DNA of 64,000 nucleotides from Cyanophora paradoxa (Eukaryota; Glaucocystophyceae; Cyanophorales; Cyanophoraceae), in the NCBI GenBank assembly GCA_004431415.1, contig QPMI01000494.1, positions 124,001-188,000 of the forward strand, in the 5' to 3' direction. A program made the position numbers and the translations under genes. The notes beneath the pieces are model-generated. The model was not told where the DNA came from and ran no database searches. It saw only the letters and a list, made by a program, of their open reading frames with translations. Below are positions 1-12,000 of this stretch, piece after piece (within the stretch, counting starts at the first letter, position 1; the number at the start of each line of letters is the position of its first letter).

Positions 1-48
1 CCAGTTTGCAGGCCTAGGCCGCGCATGAGTTCGCCGCGCAGGGCGCAG

Positions 49-2478
49 GCGAAGCTTGTCATCACCAAGTCGCTGGCCAGCGACTTTGATTTCCAGGTAC
101 GCGCGCGCGCATCCCGCCGCTGGCGCACGCACATGCCGCCCGGGCCCGTGCACGTGTGCACGCGCCGGCGTGCTCACGGCCGCTGCAGGGCCACCCGAGC
201 GACTTCCGGGCGATCGACACGGACCACGACAACTTCGCGTCGCAGGCCGAGCTGCAGGCGTTCTTCGCGGCCCAGAGCCTGGACTCCACCACGATCAGCG
301 AGCTGGTCCGCCTCGTTACTCGATCATTTCGGATTCTAGATCTATGCAGGCCGTCTGTGTGCGCTTAAATTGAACGCATTGTATCCTCCGCGCAGGTCGG
401 CCTTTACGACGGTGCGCACGGAACTTCAGTTCGATTCATGCGCGGCCAGCGCGCGCGCTTTGGCTGCATGCAGCTCGCGCACGGCATTAATATTGCTGGG
501 ACATAGCTATATATAAGTAGAGAGGCAGCTGGGCCCCGCGAATTCTCTTACACTCCGGCTCTTTTCCTGCGCAGCGACCATCAAGCGTGCCGACAACAAG
601 TACGCGAACGGCAATGCCGACGGCAAGCTCCACATTAACGAGTGCGCCGGCGCCCGTCCTTCTAAGATCTAGATCTCTAATTTTAGCTATTGATCACAAG
701 GTGGCTATGTAGCCATGTAGCTCCCATATGCATGGCTTGATCATGACGGGGGTGACTCGCAGGTGGGTGAACTGCGGCGGGCACCCCCTCCAGTCGGACG
801 CGTTGGATGCGGCGGCGGAGGACGAGGTCAACACCATCTGCCCCTGCGAGATCCCGAAGTGCCAGGAGCTCCCCGAGATCCCTCCGTGCCCCACCGTGCG
901 CCCGCGCCCGCCCTCCAAGATCTAGCTAGAGCTTGGGCCCCGCGCATGCATATGCGGATCTAGATCTAGATCTAAATCTGCGGGCGGGCCGGGCCGCAGA
1001 CCGATGTCAGCAGCCTGGCGACCGCGAACGCTGTCAGCTCGCTGGACGCCAAGATCGACGGCCTCGACTTCGACTGCAACTGCCCCGAGGTGCGGCGTCC
1101 GCGCGCGCGGGCGGCCACTTGCCAGCATCTGGCTTCGTACTCACGACAAGCGCAGGTCGACCTGTCGGAGATCCTTAGCAAGCTCGACTCGCTCGCCAGC
1201 GACGTGACCACCATCAAGGGTGATGTGACCACCATCAAGACCGACGTGACCGACATCAAGGGCGACGTGTCCACCATCAAGACCGACGTGTCCACCATCA
1301 AGACCGACGTGACCGACATCAAGGGCGACGTGTCCACCATCAAGACCGACGTGTCCACCATCAAGACCGACGTGAACAACATCCAGGGCGACGTGACCAC
1401 CATTAAGGGCGACGTGTCCACCATCAAGACCGACGTGTCCACCGTTAACACCAAGGTGCGACTTGCCTATTTGCACTAACAGAAGACGCCATCAGCAGAT
1501 TTCTTAACCGCCTGCCCGGTAGGTCGACAACCTGAGCACCCAGATCGACAACTGTGCGCTGTCTTGCAACTGCAGCTGATCGTGACTAGCCACTCACCGA
1601 TCTGACGTGCGCACGCGCAGCGACCAAGACCATCACCGGCGCCGTCGGCGACTCGACGACCACGATCACGGGCGCGATCACCTCCGCGACCACCACGATC
1701 ACCGGCGCCGTCAACACCGCCGTCACCACCATCAACAGCAACACCGAAAGCTCGGTCAAGAACGGTCAGCGCGGATAAAATGACTAGATGGGTTTTTAAA
1801 AATTCGATGAAATGCTCTAGATTGATTCCACGTCTGACGCGGGTCGCGGCAGCGGCCACGGACATCAAGACCCACATCGACAACACGGCCACGACCATCA
1901 TCAACGACACGAAGACCAACATCGACAACTCGGCCAAGACCGTCATCGGCGACACGAAGACCAACATCGACAACTCGGCCACCAAGATCATCGGCGACAC
2001 GAAGACCAACATCGACAACTCGGCCAAGACCATCCAGGGCGACATCACCAACGCGACGACCAACATCACCAACCACATCGATGGCGCCGAAGAGGACATC
2101 AAGGACAAGATAGCCGAGGTGAGTGTTCAATTTGCCGGGCCCCAGCGTGTGCCGAACCCGGGTCACGGCGGCTGAGCACCAGGGCCGCGCGCGCAGATCG
2201 AGCAGCTGGACATCGTCGCGTCGTTCACCAAGAACCCGAACGTCACCTGCTCGGCCTCGGCCGCGCAGAGCTTCGCGACCGTCGAGACCTACGACGCCGC
2301 GGTGCGCTCTAGATCTTAAGCTTGCGCCCCGCCCCCCGCGCGCGCCGCCCGCCGGCCGTGGCTGCGACCGACCGGGACGGGGCGGCGGCAGTACGGCGAC
2401 GACGACCTGGACTTTGTGGAGGCGGAGCTCGCCGCCGACACCGCCTTCGCCGCTGACTTCGAAGCGTACGACGCGTAG
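49..2478 (+). CDS. EF-hand and coiled-coil stalk protein (5' partial, spliced)
   Basis: Visible exons are 49-96, 189-314, 396-411, 575-about 655, about 763-899, 1000-1089, 1156-1455, 1523-1553, 1621-1764, 1853-2118, 2197-2301 and 2392-2478, ending in TAG. Intron phases agree at almost every junction. The N-terminal part has a canonical EF-hand loop (DTDHDNFASQAE) followed by a second, weaker loop (NGNADGKLHINE, with Asn at position 1). Cysteine-rich stretches follow (CPCEIPKC, CNC). The long middle consists of 7-residue units of the type (S/T)TIK(T/G)DV, then 15-residue units containing KTNIDNSA, both typical of a trimeric or dimeric coiled-coil stalk. The end is acidic (YGDDDLDF). EF-hands bind calcium; the stalk probably multimerises the protein. 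The real start lies left of the window, and the junction between 655 and 763 is unresolved, so two adjacent genes cannot be excluded. I do not recognise the full protein. Confidence 0.7.
1199..1455 (+). repeat. 21-nt coding tandem repeat (7-residue coiled-coil units)
   Basis: About twelve in-frame copies of a 21-nt unit related to GTGTCCACCATCAAGACCGA encode DV(S/T)TIK(T/G) heptads. The unit length equals two turns of an alpha helix, so expansion or contraction keeps the coiled-coil register. Confidence 0.9.
1870..2042 (+). repeat. 45-nt coding tandem repeat in the same gene
   Basis: Roughly four 45-nt units encode a 15-residue motif of the form GDTKTNIDNSAKTVI. They lie within a single exon (1853-2118) and continue the predicted stalk with a different period from the upstream heptads. 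Confidence 0.8.
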
Positions 2479-3068
2479 AGCTTCGAATTCGGAGCGCACC
2501 GCCGCAGCCGGCGCCGCAACGTTTAACGACGGCGTCGCGAGTTCGGCAAGCACCATCCTTTTTGTTGGATGAGCTTAGTAATGGAAATGCCATGATGTGA
2601 TCATGATCAGGATAATGAATTAAATAATACAACTGCAACGAATCCAAGAAGCATGGTCTCTCGGCTAGACCTCGATTGCCTAATTAAAATAACGCGGCAA
2701 CGCTTTCGAGCTTGATCGAACGAATAAAAGCTTGGCGAATATATATATGAAAAAGAAGCGTGAACGATCAAAGCGAGCGAGTGTAAACGACGGGTCACTG
2801 AGTCACCGGGTCTGCAGCTAACTTGGCAACGCTGAGGCTGAAACAGGGCTGGTGCTATAACTGCCCCTCGCCTCTGACGGCGCGCAGGTTCTCCCAGGAC
2901 TACATTTATATACCTTTACGTCTGAATAGTAACGCTGCTACCGGTAGCTTGATATGTACGTTAACGCTGTCTAACTTGCGATTGGCAACGCTAGCACTGT
3001 CGGAAACTTCGCGCGATCATGATCACCAGGAAAACGGGGTCTAGATCTGATCCGGCTCCGTGCTCCGT
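2479..3068. other. Convergent intergenic spacer
   Basis: This spacer lies between the stop codons of the plus-strand EF-hand gene and the minus-strand subtilase gene. It is AT-richer than either gene, with TGATCATGATCA-like palindromic words and three copies of GGCAACGCT (near 2695, 2825 and 2985). I see no convincing gene in it; it probably holds both 3' untranslated regions. Confidence 0.6.
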
Positions 3069-6000
3069 TTATATATTCGGAGACTGATCACAGCAGGATC
3101 TGCATGGGCGGCCTCGGCCCCGACGCGGCGACGCTCGGGGCGGGGCGGGGCGGGGCGATGGGCAGGACGGCCGGCCGCGGCGCCGGCGCCGGCCCGGCGA
3201 CGACGGTGGAGGAGGAGGGGCGCGGGCCCGCGCCCGGGCGCCCGCGGGCCCGCGGGGCGCGGCGGGGCCGGACCCCTCGCCATACACGTCGTGCCAGGCG
3301 CCGGCGGGATCGACTTCGCGCGGGGCCGCGCGGCGGCGGTGGCGGTAGACGAGGAATCCCGCGACGGCGGCGCCGATCGCGAGGGCCGCGACGCCCCCGA
3401 CGATCGCGCCGGCGATGGCGCCGGCAGACGTGCCGGAGGACGGTCCGGGGCCGGCCGAGGCCCAGGCGGAGACCTGCTGGGCCGCCGGCGCGGCGGCGGG
3501 GCCGCCGGCCGCGTCGGACGTGTCGATGGACGTGGCGGGCAGGCCTGCAAGCCGGAGTCAGCAAAGCTAGAGGCAAGCTTCCCATTTCTTTGATTGAGGC
3601 GGACCGGACACAAGGGCGCGGGAGACGTCGAAGCGGAGCACGACGAACGCGGGCCCGAGGGCGAGGCCGCCGCCGCCGGCCGCCGCCAGCCGCGAGAGCG
3701 CGGCGTAGATTTCGTCCAGCGACTTCTCCTGCTGCGCCGCCGCCGCCGCCGCCGCTGCGCCGCGCGCCACCGCGCCCCACTCAAAGGAGCACGCGGCGGG
3801 AGATGACAAGTTATTTGAAGTTATAACTTGCGTCTTAAATAATAAGTTCTAACTTGCGTCTTTAGTAATAAGCGCGCGCCCGCGGGCGCCGCGGCCGCCG
3901 CCTCGAACGAGCACGCGGCGGTAGATCTAGATGGCAAATTATTCAAAAGAGCACCGGCTGCGTGCGGAAATTTAGATGGAAATTTAAAGCCGCGGAAATT
4001 TAGATGGAAATTTAAAGCCGCAAACGCACCGGCGAGGAGAGTGCGCCCCGAGGCGGAGGCGGAGGCGGACGCGGACGGGCGCTCGCGGATGGCGATTTCG
4101 ACGTCGACGGCGCCTGCGGGCGGGCCCGGGCGGGTGCGCGTGATCGTGAGTGGCGGGCGGGCGGGCTGGCTGGCTGACACGGCGGCGCAGCAGATCTAGA
4201 GACGGCGGGCACCGGGTTCGGTGCTGGCGGCACTGCGGAGGACGACGACGCGGGACGGGGAGATCTGCGGGCGCCCGGGCGATCGGCAAGCGCGAGGCGA
4301 GAGTCGGGAAGGGGCGGGGCGGGCGGGGGCGGGCGGGGCGGGGCGGGGCGGGGCGGGGCGGGCCTCGAGAAAGTCGGCGACGGCGCGGGCGAGGGCGGCT
4401 GCCGTCGTGTCGTTCCACGCGCCGCGGCCGCTCGGGCGGACGGTCAGCTTCAGCAGCACGACGGGCTCGGGCGCCGCCGTCGGCTTCGGCCGCGTCGGCA
4501 GCGCCTCCTCCTCCTCTTCTTCCGCCGCCACCCCGCCCGCCCCGCCCGACGGCGTCGGCTCCGCTTGCGCTGTACTGGAAGGCTCCTGCGTCGTAGCGGC
4601 CGGCGGCACCGTCGGCTGCGCCTCCCCTTTCGGCCCTTCCTCCGCCGCAGGCGGCGCGGCAGTCGGTGCCGGGGCCTCGGCGGTGGGCGCCTCGGAGGGG
4701 GCCGGGGTCGGCGCCGGCGCGTCGGGGACGGGCGTCACGATCCGCGTGCCCCGCGCCAGACTCTCGTCCACATCGCGCAGCTCCACGCCGCCGCCTGCAC
4801 GGCGCGTCAGGGCCGACGCCGGCGGGCCGGCGCGGCGCGCGCGCGCGGACCGCAGGCGCCGCTGGCGTCGGTGATGCTTAGAGTGAACTCGCCGGCGTCC
4901 TCCCGCGCAAAGCCTGCATGCAGGCCAGGGCCGTCAGCTGGGGCGAGCGCGCGGTCTCCTAAGTCTGCAGGCGGGCAGCGTAGCCTAGAAGCAGTGCGGT
5001 TAGCTCGGGCGAGCGGTCTCCAAGGACAAGCTCTCAGCAGAGACGGCAGCAGCTTCTGCAGGTGGGCCGCGTAGCCTAGCTACTGTAGAACTAGCTAAAT
5101 ATGCAGCCCACTGAATTTTTCTAGTTCTACAGAAAATAGAAGCGCGCGTGCCTTCAACGAGGATTTGGTAGGGGACGTTCGCGGCAAACTCCCCCTGGAA
5201 GCTCGCCCCTCGCCGGCCGCCCTCGCACCCGCTGTCTGCTCGGGCGAGGGCGAGATCGAATCGAGATCAAATCTTGGTGGGGCGCGGGGGAAGAGCGGAG
5301 GGGGGTACGTGCGCACGGTCGAAGCGGTAGGTCGCGAGGTCGCACCCGACGAGGACGCCAACGAGCGCGTCGAAGGCCGGCGGCGCCGCGCAGAGGCTCA
5401 CGACCAGCTTCCGCGCCGTCGGCACCTTCATTAATTAAGCATACGTAATTAATTATAAGCATGAAGTTAGAACATGCATAACGGAAATTCTTTTAAGAAT
5501 CGTCGGCACCGTCAGCGTGTAGGCGGCGCCGGAGTAGCCCGGGAAGAAGCGCGACGGCGACGCGGCCGTCGTCCCGTTCACCGACGCCTCCTTGCACGGC
5601 GAGAGGACGGGCAGGTCGGCGCAGGCGCCGCTCTGCAGCGACGCGAAGGGGTCCGAGGCCGACGAGGTCGCCGCGCTGATCACGAAGACCGACGCCGCCA
5701 CGGTGCCCGAGCCCGAGCCCGAGCCCGAATCAACTGCGATCGATTAATATTTGGCGTTGGACGAGATCTAGAGCAAATTCGAGGCCTAGGGTGACCAGGC
5801 GGCCAGGACTTCCGCAGCTAATATGGCACGTTTTTCTGATATAAGTTGCGATTCTAGGGCGGACGCATGCGCACCGGCTGCGATGGACGCCAAGCGATCG
5901 GTCCCGAGGGCGTTGACGGTCGGAGCGACGGGGCACGACCCGTCCGAGTACGTGACCTGCCGGAAATTCAGGAATCCGGCAACTCTGGCGGCCCTGCGAT

Positions 6001-9000
6001 TGCGTCGGCGAGTTGGGCACCGTTAGGGCGAAGCTGCCGGCGCGGGTCCAATAGCCCTCCACGGCGATGGTGTACTCGACGCCGGCGGATAGCGAGACCG
6101 ACGCGATGGTAGACGCCAGAGTCGACCCCGAAATCGAGCAGCCATCGTCTGCTCAACCGACGCGTCGAAATCGATATCAATATCGATCGAGGTGGCGCGC
6201 GGAGAATTCGGCGCGCTCCCGCGCGCGCGCGCACCGTTCACGGCAATGACGTCGTTGACTGTGGCGGCGCCGACGGGGCACGAGCGCGCCACCGAGATGT
6301 ACGAGTCGTAGTTCGTGCTTGCGTTGCACGTGGAGATCCGGAACATCGCTGCGCCCGCACGCGCTCACGCTCGGCGCGGCTCGCGGCGACGCAGCCACGG
6401 CACGGGCACGCGTGCGCGGGCGCTGGCACAGGCGGGCGGACCCGTCGTTGGCGGCACGAAGGAGAAGAAGCGCTCGCCGCTGGGCTGGAAGCTCGAGAAG
6501 CGGTCCGGGGCGCCGACGGTCGATCCCGTCACCGTCCGGCACATCTCGACAGGATCCGGACTGCACGGCGAGACCACTGCGCGCGCCGGCGTCGCGGGCG
6601 ACGTCGATGCAGCGTCGATGGGCCCGTGGCGGACGCGGCGTACCGGGCGGAGAAGGCGAGGGCGAGGGCGAGGGCGAAGCCGACGGGCTCGGGGTGGGCG
6701 AGGGCGTGGCCGCGTCCGGGGGCAGGGGCGGGGTCGCCGCGGGCAAGGCGCTGGGGCTCGGGCTCGGCGTCGGGGCGGCGAGGCAGACCGGGTCCGTCAC
6801 GCGCAGCGCGTAGGCGCCGGTGCGCGAGCTGTAGCCGCCCACGACGACCGTGTACTCGGTGTTGGCGGTGGCCGCGAACTGCAGCCTCGAGCGGGTCGAG
6901 CCGCTGCAGCCGTCGTCGTCCCTGTGCAGCACCGACGGCGACGCGGTCGACAGGGGGCAAGCCGCGAAGACCTGCCGATTGCGAAACTCAGCGTTACTCT
7001 CTTCCCTCGCGCAGCTTCTTTTTATATATATGAGCCGGGACGGCGCACGTAGAGGTAGGTATCGTAGGATGCGCCGACGGTCGGGTCCGGATCGCCACAC
7101 ATGTCGAGGGTCACCGTCCTGCAAAGTACCGGCGAGCGTATACGTACGCGTGGGCGTGAGTAATATAGGCCAAAGCTACGATCGGCGGCGACAGTTCGAC
7201 GCGGCGCGGCTCGCGCGGCGCACCGGTCGGACGGGACGGAGAGCTTGTAGAAGACCTGCCCGCTCGTGAAGCTGGTCACGCTGCTCGGCAGCAGCGCCGG
7301 CTTGCCGACGTTTGAGCCGTGCACGACCGGCCCGCACGGCTGCAGCGACGTTGATCCTGCCGCGTCGCACGCGGCGCCTGGTGCCGGGGCCGCCGCCGGT
7401 GCTGCGCGGAGGCCGCTCAGCCCGCTGGCAGGCGCAACGGAGAAATTCATTGAATTCCAGCGGCCGCGAGGGGGCGCACTCGGCGTGACCTCGCCGACGC
7501 AGAGCAGCGGGTCGTTGCTTGTGAGGCGGAAGTTGCCGGCCGACGAGGAGTAGCCTGCGCGGGGAGCCCGTCACGCCGGGTACCGGTGGTGCAGGAGCTA
7601 TAGCTACTGTAAATTAAAACGGAGCAGTGCGCACCCTCGACAGCGATGACGTACGACACGCCGGCCTGAGCGGAGATTACGTCAGCGTCGCTGTGTATGC
7701 AGCCACCTTAAGCTTCGGCAAATGCGCGTCGCACCTGAGCGGTAAATGTGACGGAAGAGGCGCGAACGTTCGAGCACGAGTAGTCGTCATCGTTTCGGAC
7801 TAGAGCAGGCGGGTTCGAGCCGCCCGCGACGACGGGGCACGGGTTGCTTTCGTACACCGCGAGAACCGTGTCTGGCCGCCAGCACAAATCAGCTCGAGAT
7901 CGGACCCCGAGGGGCGCGCGCGTGCTCGCGACTCGGCGACTGTGCTCGAGCTCGGGACAGGGCGCACCGAAGTCGGCGCCGCCGACGCCACAGGTCGTCA
8001 AGGTGACGGAGCGGGCGGATGGGGCCGTGTACGAGTACAACGCCTCTCCGCTCGAAAACCAGGTGAAGAGGTTGGGGGCCCCGACGTTCGATCCCGAAAC
8101 CGACGGCGACGCGCACGTTGGCGCGAAGACCGGCAGCGCGCCGCACCCGACCGGCGGCGACGGGCTCGGGCTGGGTGACGGGCTTGGCGACGGGCTGGGC
8201 GACGGGCTTGGGCTCGGCGTCTCCGTCGGTGATGGGCTGGGCGACGGGCTCGGGCTCGGCGTTTCTGTGGGTGAGGGGCTGGGCGACGGGCTCGGGCTCG
8301 GCGTCGCCGTTGAAGACGGGCTGGGCGACGGGCTCGGGCTGGGCGACGGGCTCGGGCTGGGCGACGGGCTAGGCGACGGGCTTGGGCTCGGGCTGGGCGA
8401 CGGGCTCGGGCTGGGCGACGGGCTTGGGCTTGGGCTCGGGCTAGGTGACGGGCTCGGGCTAGGTGACGGGCTCGGGCTGGGCGACGGGCTTGGGCTGGGC
8501 GACGGGCTGGGCGTCGGCCGCATAGCTGCGGGGTGCGTCAGATCTCGAATGCGCCACGGGGGGGCGGGTGCAGCGTGGCATCTCCGTACCCAGAGCGCAG
8601 ACCGCGTCGGTGATTTCCATCGCGAAACTGCCCGACGCCCGGGTGTAGCCTGCGCGAAGTTGTTTGGCACGGTCGCAGCCACAATTTCCTATTTGAAAAC
8701 CCAAACTTCAAAGCACCCTCGACGGCGAGGAAGTAGTCAGTGTTGCCCTCTGCCGAGAACGTGAGGCGCGAGGCGCGCCCACCACAGCCGTCGTCGTCGA
8801 ACGCGACGCGCGGCGCCGCCGGCAGCGTCCCCTCGATCGGGCAGCCCGCGAAAACGTGGATGTAGCTCTGCGTAAATTGTAAAGAAATCAGCTTGTATGG
8901 CGCGCGGGCTCGACTTCGAAGCGAAATTTCGAAATGGCACGCACGTCGTAGGTCGTGAGCTGCGCGGGCAGGCGTCGTGGCCGGTTATAATTAGCTATAG

Positions 9001-12000
9001 GATGGCGGATTCCGAAGCTTTAAATTTGAGGATCGGATTGGCACCGCGGAGCATAGGGAGATGGTGACGGTGCGGGCGGTGGGGACCGAGAAGCGGTACC
9101 ACGCCTCGCCGCTCGCGTACGCATAGTCCGCCTGTGACGTGGTCGAGTCGGGGCGGGTCAGGGGGAAAGGGGGGAGGGAAGCGGACCTGGAGCATGTCGG
9201 GGAGGCCGACATTGGAGCCGCTGACGACGCCGCTGCAGGGGATGACGCGGGGGAAGGCGGCGCACGAGGGCGACCCCGCACAGGCGTGCTCGGTCACCGT
9301 CATGCTGAACTGGCCGCTGGCGCTGCCGACGCCCTCGACGACGATGAAGTAGGTCTGGCCGGCCACGACGCTCGCCTGGAAACGGGGGGAAACGGTCTCG
9401 TAGATGAAGCCCGTTCCGCAGCCGTTGTTGTCGGACGCGACGAGGGCGCCGCCCTGCAGGGGGCAGCCGGCGTAGAGGTACGCGACGGAGTCGAAATTCG
9501 TGTCGGGCGAGCAGAGGCTGACGGTCACGGTCCCTGTGTATGCCGGCACGAATCGGTAGTAGGCCTCGCCCGAGGGCTGGCTGCTCATCAGGTTCGGTGT
9601 GGACGCGGTGGTCGAGCCGATGCGCGCGCCGGTCGGGCACGACGGGATGACGGGCGCCGCGGCGCAGGCCGCCGGCACCGACGCCGCCGTCGGCGAAGGC
9701 GTCGGGCTGGGCGTGGGCGACGGGGACGGGCTGGGAGACGGGCTCGGGCTCGGCGACGGGGTCGGACTCGCCGTCGCGGCGGGCTGCAGGCCTGCGGGTG
9801 CGGAGCACTAGTCAGCCGCGGCCGCGGTAGGCGCTGTGATCGCGGTGCGGCGGTGGCAGCTCTGCACGCGTGCGTGCACGCACGGCAGACGTCGTCCTTG
9901 ATGGTAAGCGAGAAGTTGCCGACCTGGTCGTTGTAGCCTGCGCGACGGCGGAGGCGTCGGACGTCGACGGGCGCCGGCGTCGGCGTCGGCGTCGGCCGTC
10001 GACATGGAGAAGGCGGGGGCGGGGCGGGGCGCATGCGCACCGGTGACGAGGAGGAAGTAAGTCACGCCGCCCTGCAGCTCGTACGTGAGCTGGCTGAGCC
10101 AGCCGTTCCGGTAGGGGCAGGACGCCAAGCCCATGTCGTCTGCGTTGCGAAAATCGCTCAGTTGCGAAAATCGCTCAGTTGCGAAAATCGCTCAATCGTC
10201 GTCTACGGCATTTCGATCGCAAGGCCGTGTTCGACGGGCCATGGCCATGGCCAGGGTTGCGAAAATCGCTCACCGTTGAAGGCGAGTTGCGTGTAGGTCC
10301 CCAGGGGGCACCCGGAGAGCAGCGTCAGCATCGTCTGCGGGGCGGGACCAGAATCAGCCTAGTCGTTGTACATGCTGTTGTGTGCCAATAGTAATGCAAA
10401 TCGGCTTTATTGGTAATTATATAACAGGGGTTGGGATGCGGCGGCCTCACGTCGAACGCGGTGCGCTCGGAGCAGGTCGTGAACGAGACGGATCGCGTGG
10501 TGGGGACGCGGAAGCGGAAGGGGCTGTAGCGGCTCGTCGCGTACTTGTAGACGGCCGCCGCGTTGCTCCCGAGGATTGACGTCGACGCGCACGTGTCGAG
10601 AACGGGTACAGCGCAGTCTGCGTCGGTCGGGACGAGTCGGAAATGGGTGGGCGAGCGGCGCTGGAGATCTAAATTCAGCGCGGCCCGGCGCACCGGCAGT
10701 GACGGTGAAAACGGGGCTTTTGGAGAGAGCAAGGAAGGGGCTCCCGCTGGAGATGCGGAGATAGTAGCTCCCCGAGGTGGGCACGCTCTCCGGGGCGGTC
10801 CACAGGTAGCTACCCGCGTTCGGGATGCCGCCGGCGATCGGCCGCGTCTGCGTGCGCGCGGGCGGGCGGCTCTCATGATCAGCGGCGCCGGCGGCGGGCC
10901 GGGGCGGAGCGGCGCGGCGATCGCAAATGGAGCGCGCGCACCCATTCCTGCTCGTCGGGGGCCGTGACGCGGACGAGGTCCAGGCTGACCGTCGCGCGCG
11001 CCTCGCGGCCGACGTACGTCCACGCGACGGACATTGTCTGCGGCGCGTGCACACACACACACACACGTTGGCTGGGGCGAGGCCAGCTTGGTGGGGCGGG
11101 CGCGCAGGGGCGGGGCACCCTTCCCGACCCGGCGTCGATGTACGCCCCGGCGGCCGGGGCGCTGAACGTCCAGGGGGAGTAGACCTCGCAGGAGCGGCCG
11201 GAGTAGCCCGCGGGGCACTTGCAGAGGCCGAGCTCGCACTGGCCGCCGTTGATGCACGCCGGCGCGCACGGTGCGCACTGCAGCCGCATCGAATAATCCG
11301 CCGGGAACATCCCCCGCGACTGCAGCAGCCGGTTCGGGCTCCCCTGCGCGCTCGCCCAGTCAGCTCGGCAGCCGTTGTGACCTTGTAATTCTAAACGAGC
11401 ACAAGCAACCGCTCTAGATATCTAAGTCTGCGGCGCCAGCGGCGCAGCGGTCGGGCGGCGCACCTCGCCGGGGTTTGTGACGCGGTCTCTGAGGGAAAGG
11501 CCGAGGAGGACGGCGAGGACGTCGCTCTGGTTGGCCGTCGGGTTCGCCTCGAGGTAGAGCGCCGCAACGCCCGACACGAGCGGCGTCGCCATGCTCGTCC
11601 CTGCCATGCACCCGCCCCGTCGGGCGCGGAGGCGATATCGCGACAGCTGCAGGCCGCGCCCCGGCCCGAAGTTCACGCACCGGAGATGGTGTGGACCATA
11701 GAGGGCTTGGTCGGGTCCGCGCTGAACATCCACGTTGACGGAATATCCTGCCTGCGCGTACATGCAGCTTAAGCTTTCGTTCGAGACGGGCTTTGAAGAT
11801 CCAAACAGGCCTAGGGCCGCGCCGGGCGCCGGGGCGCCGCCGCGCGCGCGCACCCCGGGGCGAAGATGTCGACGCAGGTGCCGTAGTTGGAGAACCAGGT
11901 GCGCGCGTCCCGGTTGTCCGTCGCCGCGACGGTGATACCCTGTGCAACGTTAACGATTTTGCGTGACGTCACGGCGTCGCGATCGCCGCTCGCGAGCTCG

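Noticed and set aside
3088-3826. Long Arg/Pro/Ala-rich frames on both strands around the subtilase C-terminus
   Set aside because: They are composition-driven shadows; the frame with the membrane helix and RHRRR stop-transfer is the biologically coherent one.
7844-8764. Plus-strand Gly/Leu/Asp-rich frame with GDGLGLG repeats
   Set aside because: It is the antisense of the Ser-Pro linker of the minus-strand subtilase gene.
11049-11065. CA microsatellite as a possible regulatory repeat
   Set aside because: It is a short simple repeat inside a subtilase intron with no further signal.
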